Positions 1-5,006 of a stretch of 5,006 bases of DNA are shown piece by piece. How positions within the stretch are numbered: position 1 is the stretch's first letter; each line of letters opens with the position of its first letter. The notes under the pieces were generated by a model. The model had not been told where the DNA came from. It saw nothing but the letters and a program-made list of their open reading frames with translations, and made no database searches. The position numbers were made by a program, and so were the translations under genes. This DNA comes from JASFWK01 sp050049355 (GTDB lineage: Bacteria; Chloroflexota; Anaerolineae; B4-G1; DUEL01). The stretch is taken from positions 1-5,006 of the forward strand of contig JASFWK010000144.1 of the NCBI GenBank assembly GCA_050049355.1. Direction: 5' to 3'.

Positions 1-182
1 CCCGGTGACTGGAACTGTCTGCGAAGCTGCCCTCGAGGGTGCGGCCAATAGCCACAAACTCGCCCCAAAGCTGAAGCGCACTCGGAGGATTCTGTGGTTC
101 GCCTCAGTCTTGAGGCGGGTCTCTGGGGCTTCTCATCGATGGCCTCTGATCGTTCGCCACTCTCCCGCCGCGGCACCTTGGA
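1..182. other. Upstream region without a convincing gene
   Basis: One plus-strand frame is open from base 2 to the TGA at 200-202. Its product has no recognisable domain, has no good ribosome binding site, and runs through the promoter at 183-210, so I do not call it a gene. It could still be the tail of an upstream reading frame that enters the window. Two symmetric elements are visible: a perfect 10-base palindrome CCCTCGAGGG at 30-39, and a 7-bp hairpin at 100-117 (CGCCTCA, loop GTCT, TGAGGCG). The hairpin is not followed by a T-run, so it is not a typical terminator. I found no tRNA T-arm or other RNA gene signature. Confidence 0.5.
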
Positions 183-210
183 TTGACAGGAGAGGATATT
201 GATATATACT
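183..210 (+). promoter_or_regulatory. Sigma70-type promoter of the SCP2 gene
   Basis: A perfect -35 box TTGACA (183-188) is followed after 16 bases by TATACT (205-210), which matches the -10 consensus at five of six positions. The predicted transcription start is near 217, which leaves a leader of about 40 bases before the ATG at 257. The surrounding bases are locally AT-rich in an otherwise GC-rich window. The position directly upstream of a gene with a strong ribosome binding site supports the call. It is by far the best promoter match I noticed in the window. Confidence 0.65.
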
Positions 211-212
211 CC
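189..212. promoter_or_regulatory. Candidate operator dyad over the SCP2 promoter
   Basis: An imperfect inverted repeat centred between bases 200 and 201 reads GGAG, 3 bases, ATAT, TG, ATAT, 3 bases, CTCC. Eight of twelve symmetric positions are complementary. It covers the whole spacer and -10 box, where a bound repressor would block RNA polymerase. The symmetry is seen directly, but its use as an operator is inference. The inner ATAT half-sites are self-complementary and could arise by chance in AT-rich promoter DNA; the outer GGAG/CTCC arms are the more telling part. Confidence 0.25.
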
Positions 213-256
213 AGCCCCAAGAGATTAGCCTGCGATTACTTCAGGAGGTTAGAACT

Positions 257-577
257 ATGGCTGTGACGTCTGTGCAGGAGGTTCTCGAACGCGTTGCCCA
301 GGTTGATCCCTCGCGCCTGGAGGGGCTCACTGCGGTTGTGCTCTTTGACCTATCAGGGGAGGGGGGCGGCAAGTGGACGATGACAGTGGCCGACAATGAG
401 GTGCAGCTGGAGACAGGCGAGCCGGCTTCGCCTGATGTGACCCTTTCGCTGGATGCGCCGGATCTGGTTGCCATCTCCAATGGCGAGATGAACCCGGTGA
501 GTGCCTTTATGCAGGGCAAGGTTAAGGTCAGTGGCGACATGGCGCTGGCCATGCGACTCCAGAGTCTTCTAACGTAG
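257..577 (+). CDS. SCP2 sterol-binding domain protein (106 aa)
   Basis: This is a small soluble cytoplasmic protein consisting of one SCP2 (sterol carrier protein 2-like) domain. The fold forms a hydrophobic tunnel that holds lipids or acyl chains; bacterial ligands are mostly unknown. Family features are visible in order: an N-terminal helix (residues 4-15), the strand pair around GGKWTMTV (37-44) and EVQLETGEP (48-56), then DVTLSLDAPDLVAI (60-73), the conserved turn NGEMNP (75-80), and the signature helix and strand AFMQGKVKVSGD (83-94) ending in LAMRLQSLL (97-105). The length suits a stand-alone domain. The ATG lies 8 bases after a near-perfect AGGAGGT (243-249). The gene has its own promoter at 183-210 and terminator at 603-636, so it is probably monocistronic. 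The family call is firm; the ligand and pathway cannot be read from the sequence. Confidence 0.9.
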   Translation: MAVTSVQEVLERVAQVDPSRLEGLTAVVLFDLSGEGGGKWTMTVADNEVQLETGEPASPDVTLSLDAPDLVAISNGEMNPVSAFMQGKVKVSGDMALAMRLQSLLT

Positions 578-602
578 CTGCTCTTCTCACTTATCCATAC
601 TC

Positions 603-636
603 AGCCGCCCCGGCTCCGGTTGGCGGGGCGGCTTTT
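603..636 (+). terminator. Intrinsic terminator of the SCP2 gene
   Basis: A perfect 10-bp GC-rich stem (AGCCGCCCCG at 603-612 paired with CGGGGCGGCT at 624-633) encloses an 11-base loop. The T that closes the stem at 633 begins a run of four Ts (633-636), followed by a pyrimidine-rich stretch. It starts 26 bases after the SCP2 stop codon. On the minus strand the same hairpin is not followed by Ts, so it should stop + strand transcripts better than those arriving from the convergent rqcH. Confidence 0.85.
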
Positions 637-696
637 CCTCTGTCTGGTGATCTCGAGGCGGGCTACACCTCGTTCCCAGTGGTCGCTCAGCCCGGC

Positions 697-2385
697 TCAC
701 TCGATCGTGGCCTTTGCCCAAACCGTCTGCTCATTTCGATAGTTGACGAGCCCCGGATGACCGCCACGCGCCCGCCGCACGAACCGCCGCTCCGTCACGT
801 CCACCCCCACCTGGCGGCTGCCGCGCGCCGACGAGTAGTACGCTGCCAGTTCGGCAGCGCGCTGAACCACTTGCTCCGGCACCTCCTGTCCGCCGCTCTT
901 GACAATCACGTGAGCGCCAGGCCAGCCCCGCACGTGGAGCCACAGGTCGTCCGGTCCGGCGCGCTCGAAGGTGATGTGCTCATTCTGGTGTGCGTTGCGC
1001 CCCACGTAGATGTCGAATCCGTGGGCCTCGAAGTGCCGTGGGCCTTCAACCTGTCCAGCACTCCGCCGACGCGGTTCTCGCGTCCACCCGGCCTCGGCCA
1101 GGGCGGCGCGCACAGCGTCAATCTCGGGACGTGACTCGGCCAACGCCAGGTCAGCCGCGAGCTGCTCCAGGTGGTCGCGGTCGACCGAGAGGGCCGCGAT
1201 CCGAGCAGGGACCTTCTCAGCGGCTCGAGCGGCCTTCCGATACCGGCGAAAATAGGTTTGGGCGTTCTCGACCGGCGTCAGCGCCGGATCGAGTTTGATG
1301 GTGCGTGGATTCCCCTTGTAGTCCGGGAGTGTGATCTCGCGTGCACCGGGCTCCACCTCTCCCTGGTAGGTCAGAAGCAGCTCCCCGATCTCGCGCAGGG
1401 TCTCCACTTCTCCTTGGTCGACCTTCTGTATCTCCAGCTGCTGCAAGGTGTGCTCAACACGCGATCGGGCATCGTCGATGAGTGTCCTCACCCGACCCCG
1501 AGCGGCTGCGTAGGCGTCCGCTGTGAGACGCTGACGGAAGTAGCGCCACATGGCGCTGCTGATGCTCTGCTCTTGTTCGATGCGTTCGAACTGGCGCAGC
1601 TCGTAGGGGGCGAAAGCGCTGACGTTGTCCCCTTCGTCCAGTGCCACGTGTGGAGCCCAAGAACCGTCTTCCAGCGGGCTGAAGAGCTCGGTGATCGTCT
1701 TGGCCAATGTCCCGGGATCGACGGCGCGTGTCGGCGCCTGTGGATCGCCCGCCGAGCGAGCGGCTACCTCCCGCGCCGCCGTTGGGCTGACGCCGAAGAG
1801 CCGACGGGTCAGCAGACGATGGAGAGGTTCGTCGGAATCCGCGGAGGTCAGCAGCGCGGCCCATTCGTTCGCTGTGATGCCGGTCGGTGGCTGGCGGCCC
1901 GGCGGCTTCGGCGGCGGCTCGTAAGGGTGTGCAGGAAGTGTCACCCGATAGCGATTCTGGTCCGCGCCGATGCGCTTGACCGCCTCAAGTACGTTTCCAT
2001 CGGGCCCCACCAGAATCACATTGCTGTAGTGATCGATCAGCTCGGCCACGAGCTGGCACGGTCCGACCTGTCCCTCGAAGTGAAGCACGAGGATGCGCTC
2101 CCAGGGAGGTTGGCTTACGTCCACCAAGCGACTGCCCCGAACCCACTTTCTCATCAACTGGAGCAGTGGTGTCGGCCTCTCTACTCCCCGGCGCTGCTTC
2201 TGCGGTACGACCAGCATACGGGCATGCTGCGGATGGGCAGAGATGAGCAGTTGAATACGCTCTCCCGCGTAGAGCTCCAGCCCGAGCGAGAGGTCATCGG
2301 GCAGGATCACCCGCTGGACGCGTGCTCCGAGCAGACCGTCGAGGCGATCTCGCAGGCAGGCCAGGGTCAAGTGATCAACGTGCAT
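697..2385 (-). CDS. rqcH: RqcH/Rqc2-family NFACT ribosome quality control protein
   Basis: RqcH binds 50S subunits carrying stuck peptidyl-tRNA and recruits tRNA-Ala to add C-terminal Ala tails that mark the chain for degradation. The family is also annotated as fibronectin-binding or NFACT protein. The 562-aa protein has the bacterial layout. NFACT-N (1 to about 160) carries LLISAHPQHAR (46-56) and DHYSNVILVGPDG (118-130). A helix-hairpin-helix-like stretch FGVSPTAAREVA spans 197-208. A coiled-coil middle (about 285-435) includes a family motif around LDP..TPVENAQTYFRRYRKA. NFACT-R (about 451-558) carries VGRN (461-464), DDLWLH (479-484) and PGAHV (489-493). The catalytically important Asp-Arg pair of B. 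subtilis RqcH (D97-R98) appears here as Glu96-Arg97. The ATG follows GAGG at a 4-base gap, and the N-terminus aligns with the family, so the start is secure. It lies 71 bases downstream of the metallopeptidase gene and may be cotranscribed with it. Confidence 0.95.
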   Translation of the reverse strand: MHVDHLTLACLRDRLDGLLGARVQRVILPDDLSLGLELYAGERIQLLISAHPQHARMLVVPQKQRRGVERPTPLLQLMRKWVRGSRLVDVSQPPWERILVLHFEGQVGPCQLVAELIDHYSNVILVGPDGNVLEAVKRIGADQNRYRVTLPAHPYEPPPKPPGRQPPTGITANEWAALLTSADSDEPLHRLLTRRLFGVSPTAAREVAARSAGDPQAPTRAVDPGTLAKTITELFSPLEDGSWAPHVALDEGDNVSAFAPYELRQFERIEQEQSISSAMWRYFRQRLTADAYAAARGRVRTLIDDARSRVEHTLQQLEIQKVDQGEVETLREIGELLLTYQGEVEPGAREITLPDYKGNPRTIKLDPALTPVENAQTYFRRYRKAARAAEKVPARIAALSVDRDHLEQLAADLALAESRPEIDAVRAALAEAGWTREPRRRSAGQVEGPRHFEAHGFDIYVGRNAHQNEHITFERAGPDDLWLHVRGWPGAHVIVKSGGQEVPEQVVQRAAELAAYYSSARGSRQVGVDVTERRFVRRARGGHPGLVNYRNEQTVWAKATIE

Positions 2386-2456
2386 GCTTCCTCAATCCAG
2401 ATTCTTCCCAGAACCTTCCACAGTGAAATTCCCGGCGACCACATCCAAGTGGATGG

Positions 2457-3800
2457 CTACGAGCCGTCTGCCGAAGCAGGGTGCTCTCTCTTGCGTCGCG
2501 CGGCTCTCCAGCCGATCAGGAATCCCGCCGGCACCATCGCTCCCAGCAGGCCCAGGCATGGGGCGCTAGGCGGCGCCCCCTCAGGCGGGGTCGAGGGCGT
2601 TGATGTGGAGGTCTCTTCCTGCGGAGACGGCGTGGAGGTTGAAGGACTCTGTCGGACAGTGGGCAAACCCATGGGGGTGATCGCCATCGTGGGCAGAGTG
2701 ATGGGAGTGGGCACCGATTCCACCGGGTAGCCCAGCCAGGCTCGCCACTCCAGTTCGAGTTGGGCCATATCAAGTCCTGTTGTTTGGGCGAGTGCCTCCT
2801 CGAACCTGGTGTTGCCCGCCAGGGTGAGGATCAGTTCCCCTAAGGTCTCTTCCCCGTAAGCATCGGCCACGTAGGCCACCAGGCTGTATGCTATCGCATA
2901 CCACAGACCGACCTCGCCGTGGGCGACGCCTCCACCTCGCGTCATCACCGGAAGTGATCTCAGCCTTCCCTCCTCGGCTGCATCTCTCACCATCCCCATC
3001 TCCTCACTGTGATCGGTTCGCTCATTGTAGACGGCGATACCCTCGTTGAACCAGGTGGGTACGTTGACCCAAGTATCGCGGAAGACTTCTCCGTAGAAGA
3101 CGTGGGCCAGTTCGTGAGGCACCACGTCGTGGACAAGCCAGTCCCGGTCTGTCCCCCACTGGACCGTGATTCCTGAGAACGTCTGCCCACCGACCCAGGT
3201 CTCGCAGATGCTGTACATCACGCAGAAATCCGCTTGGGTGTTGTATATCACGATGCGGATTGGCCTGTCGGTGGTGGTGCCGGTGATGTTAGCCACATGA
3301 TCATACGCTTCCTGGGCCGCCCGGAACAGGTCCTCGCCGAATGAAGATGGCCGGTCGTACCAGAGGACAATCGCGTGTTCATCCTGTAGCCGCTCCCAGT
3401 CGTGGTTGGTATCGGCGTATTCGGTCTGCACCGGTTCGGTGCTGAAGGTCTCGCCGTTGGCATCTGTCAGTTGCCAGTGATAGATGATCTCGATGAAGGG
3501 AGGGACTGTTTGAGAACCCGTGGTCCAGATGGCGGTCAGCTGCACCTCTGGAGCGGGGGTGAAGGGTTCGGGAACTACCAGTTCTATGGCTTCTGCCCAA
3601 CCGACCTCAAGGTAGAGCGTGGCTTCGACGATGTCTCCTGCGTCACTGCGCACGCTGAGTTGAAAGGTCATATTGTCGGGGAAGTGACTCTCGACCGATT
3701 GATCCAGCACCTGGATGGACGTCGCAGGCGCGGCGGCGACAGGTGAGATGTTCAGCGCCCACGTCAGAATCAGTACCAGGGCTAGAGTGATTCTTTTCAT
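2457..3800 (-). CDS. Secreted, membrane-anchored MA-family zinc metallopeptidase
   Basis: This appears to be an extracytoplasmic gluzincin protease. Numbering here is from the GTG three bases upstream; subtract 1 for the ATG start used. A signal peptide (about 2-25, KR, hydrophobic core, VAAA cleavage region) leads into a beta-rich domain (about 28-130). The peptidase MA domain (about 135-358) has the zinc motif HELAH (230-234) and the third ligand Glu254 in NEGIAVY, spaced 20 residues from His234 as gluzincins require. Cys194 and Cys200 may form a disulfide. A Pro/Thr/Ser-rich stalk (about 360-413) precedes one membrane helix (416-432) and the basic tail RAARRKR, which should leave the enzyme on the outer face. 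The substrate is unknown; the active-site residues are intact. The ATG at 3800 is preferred because GAGGAGG (3812-3806) lies 5 bases from it but only 2 from the in-frame GTG at 3803. It is transcribed toward rqcH. Confidence 0.87.
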   Translation of the reverse strand: MKRITLALVLILTWALNISPVAAAPATSIQVLDQSVESHFPDNMTFQLSVRSDAGDIVEATLYLEVGWAEAIELVVPEPFTPAPEVQLTAIWTTGSQTVPPFIEIIYHWQLTDANGETFSTEPVQTEYADTNHDWERLQDEHAIVLWYDRPSSFGEDLFRAAQEAYDHVANITGTTTDRPIRIVIYNTQADFCVMYSICETWVGGQTFSGITVQWGTDRDWLVHDVVPHELAHVFYGEVFRDTWVNVPTWFNEGIAVYNERTDHSEEMGMVRDAAEEGRLRSLPVMTRGGGVAHGEVGLWYAIAYSLVAYVADAYGEETLGELILTLAGNTRFEEALAQTTGLDMAQLELEWRAWLGYPVESVPTPITLPTMAITPMGLPTVRQSPSTSTPSPQEETSTSTPSTPPEGAPPSAPCLGLLGAMVPAGFLIGWRAARRKREHPASADGS

Positions 3801-4033
3801 CACGACCTCCTCATTCTTGATTCGCTATTCTCTCGGCAGCCTTCAAGATTCCACTCTGAATTCACTAAATAGGGCGCACAGGCCATCCACAAGTGGGGCA
3901 GAGGGAGCAAGAACTTGGTCTCTTCGTCGAACTGCCCTTGACCATTGCTGCGACGTTTGGGTCGGCCAGACCAGGGTTCAGATCTCCGAGAGTGCTCTAT
4001 CTCATAGCTCTGCTCTTGGCCTCCAGGCAAGCC
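3801..4033. other. 233-base spacer between nucleotidyltransferase and peptidase
   Basis: No confident gene, terminator or promoter was found here. The minus strand contains a 76-codon TTG-started frame that fills the gap, ending in a TGA that overlaps the peptidase ATG by one base (TGATG, 3802-3798), and a 26-codon frame with three closely spaced cysteines (3945-3865). Both are discussed as findings because neither has a proper ribosome binding site. A weak promoter-like pair, TTGTGG and TTTAGT at 17-base spacing, lies just upstream of the peptidase leader. Its match to consensus is too poor to call. The spacer is long enough to hold a separate promoter for the peptidase and rqcH pair. Confidence 0.4.
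3806..3812 (-). promoter_or_regulatory. Ribosome binding site deciding the peptidase start
   Basis: On the minus strand GAGGAGG (3812 down to 3806) is followed by TCGTG and then ATG. The adjacent in-frame codons GTG (3803-3801) and ATG (3800-3798) both could start translation. Only the ATG has a normal spacing of 5 bases after the GGAGG core; the GTG has 2. The ATG start also puts the Lys-Arg pair at the very N-terminus, as expected for a signal peptide. Confidence 0.75.
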
Positions 4034-4993
4034 TCATTGATGCACGACAGAGCCCTGGATGTGATCACCGGAAGGGACTGATGCCCCTCGCAGCACGACT
4101 GCCTCCAGCAGCCTAGCCCCTGCGCCCACGCGGCAGCCCGCCTCCAGGTAGACCAATGGCCCGACGGAGCATTCGGCGCCTAGCTGCGCGCCTTCCTCGA
4201 TGCGTACCGGTGGGACGAGGGTCGCACTTTCAGGTAGCTCGGCCTCCACAACGGCGCACGCCGGTTCGGTGCGGAGGAAATGCTGGTTGAGGGCTAGCAG
4301 GTCGGCTGGTGAGGTCAGTGTCATCCGGCCTTTCGCCACCAGCCCGCCCACAGCACCTCCCTCATCAATAAGCAGCTGCAGAGCGTCCTGGAGCTCCCGT
4401 TCTCCTCGATGGGAGACTGGGACTCGACGGACGTAGTTCAGGACCCGCGGAGTGAGGGCGTAGAGGGCCACCGATCCCAGATCGGACGGGGCCTCTTCGG
4501 GAGACGGTTTCTCTACGATACTGGTCACTCTCTCTCCCTCCGTCTGGACCACGGCCAGCGTGGGCACTTGCTCCCGGGGGACCCTCAGCAGGGTCAACGC
4601 GGCGTCCAGTCCATGCGCCCGGCGGTGGGCCATCAACTCGGAGATGTAACCCTCCGGGAAGAGGTTATCGCAGGAGGAGAGGAGGAACTCACTTACTCCC
4701 TCCTCCTCGACAAGCGGTCCCGCGCGTGCAACGGCATCGGCCATACCCCGTCTGGTCTCCTGAAAGGCTAGCCGTACTCGCTTCTGCCAGGGAGAACGAC
4801 GCAGAAGGTTGAGCAGTGGCTCATCATCTGGATGCGTCACGACGATGAATTTCGCTGCCTCCTCGGCGGCGAGTCGTTCCATCACCCGTACCACCATCGG
4901 CTTCCCCGCTACAGGCAGCATTGGTTTGGAACGGCCGTCGGTCAGCGGGCGCAGCCGCTTTCCCCGTCCGGCGGCCAGCACTACGGCTAGCAT
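4034..4993 (-). CDS. Sugar-1-phosphate nucleotidyltransferase with short beta-helix
   Basis: The enzyme transfers a nucleotide from an NTP to a sugar-1-phosphate, giving an NDP-sugar for surface glycans or deoxysugars. The Rossmann-like nucleotidyltransferase domain (1 to about 240) opens with the signature LAAGRGKRLRPLT (6-18) and KPMLPVAGKP (23-32). It continues with the nucleotide-site segment FQETRRGMADAVA (77-89), the metal-binding Asp109 in SSCDNLF, VEKP (160-163), and a likely second metal ligand Asp203 in ELQDAL. Residues from about 250 form imperfect hexapeptide repeats (about three left-handed beta-helix coils), ending in a segment that resembles the VLEGASI..IxxSVIG stretch of RmlA-long and GlmU-like proteins. 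At 319 aa it is shorter than GlmU-type bifunctional enzymes, so acetyltransferase activity is unlikely. The sugar and the NTP cannot be told. The ATG follows GAGGAG at the window edge, so the upstream promoter or partner gene lies outside. Confidence 0.9.
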   Translation of the reverse strand: MLAVVLAAGRGKRLRPLTDGRSKPMLPVAGKPMVVRVMERLAAEEAAKFIVVTHPDDEPLLNLLRRSPWQKRVRLAFQETRRGMADAVARAGPLVEEEGVSEFLLSSCDNLFPEGYISELMAHRRAHGLDAALTLLRVPREQVPTLAVVQTEGERVTSIVEKPSPEEAPSDLGSVALYALTPRVLNYVRRVPVSHRGERELQDALQLLIDEGGAVGGLVAKGRMTLTSPADLLALNQHFLRTEPACAVVEAELPESATLVPPVRIEEGAQLGAECSVGPLVYLEAGCRVGAGARLLEAVVLRGASVPSGDHIQGSVVHQ

Positions 4994-5006
4994 GCTCTCC
5001 TCGTGG

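Noticed and set aside
100..117. Hairpin CGCCTCA / TGAGGCG as a terminator of an upstream gene
   Set aside because: No T-run follows on either strand, so it does not fit an intrinsic terminator.
5..202. Plus-strand 65-codon frame near the window start
   Set aside because: No ribosome binding site, no recognisable domain, composition unlike the real genes, and its end runs through the near-consensus promoter. It may be an incoming gene tail, but nothing supports that.
241..552. Minus-strand frame opposite the SCP2 gene
   Set aside because: Shadow of the SCP2 gene; low-complexity Ser/Thr-rich product, no start signals.
603..636. Bidirectional terminator serving both SCP2 and rqcH
   Set aside because: The stem would form in both transcripts, but only the plus-strand RNA has the trailing U-run; the minus-strand side reads GAGTATGG.
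697..1134. Overlapping frames on both strands at the 3' end of rqcH
   Set aside because: They lie within the NFACT-R coding region, whose conserved residues fix the real frame. The alternatives are Arg/Pro/Ala-rich artefacts of GC-rich DNA.
1171..2730. Long plus-strand frame (519 codons) opposite rqcH and the peptidase
   Set aside because: It is antisense to two firmly identified genes and spans their junction. Long antisense open frames are expected in GC-rich coding DNA with biased third positions, and the product shows no domain.
3860..3900. Weak promoter-like boxes on the minus strand ahead of the peptidase
   Set aside because: TTGTGG and TTTAGT match consensus at only three and four positions; such pairs are common by chance.

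Overview
The window looks like chromosomal DNA from a GC-rich bacterium. Four complete genes stand out: a stand-alone SCP2 domain protein on the + strand, then a Rqc2/RqcH (NFACT) protein, a secreted MA-family metallopeptidase and a sugar nucleotidyltransferase on the - strand. Clear Shine-Dalgarno sequences precede all four. The peptidase has a Pro/Thr/Ser-rich stalk, a single C-terminal membrane helix and an Arg/Lys tail. Together with the peptidase MA domain and the tiny free-standing SCP2 protein, this resembles what I know of Chloroflexota (Anaerolineae-like) genomes. That assignment is inference from style, not from a marker gene. I see no mobile elements, CRISPR arrays, rRNA or tRNA.

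Layout. Bases 1 to about 182 hold no convincing gene. A strong sigma70-type promoter (TTGACA, 16-base spacer, TATACT, 183-210) follows, with an imperfect dyad laid over its spacer and -10 box. It drives the SCP2 gene (257-577), which ends at a clean intrinsic terminator (603-636). The remaining genes are convergent to it. Read on the - strand they run nucleotidyltransferase (4993-4034), a 233-base spacer, metallopeptidase (3800-2457), a 71-base spacer, then rqcH (2385-697).

Function. RqcH rescues stalled 50S subunits by adding C-terminal Ala tails to the blocked nascent chain. The nucleotidyltransferase would activate a sugar-1-phosphate for cell-surface glycan or deoxysugar synthesis. The peptidase acts outside the membrane. 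The SCP2 protein binds a lipid or other hydrophobic ligand. No shared pathway is evident. The three minus-strand genes could be cotranscribed, but the 233-base spacer makes a separate promoter for the peptidase and rqcH pair possible.

I found no clear new system. The items most worth checking are the putative operator at the SCP2 promoter, the Glu-Arg in place of Asp-Arg in RqcH, the shortened beta-helix and unusual active-site neighbours of the nucleotidyltransferase, and the small ORFs in the 233-base spacer.
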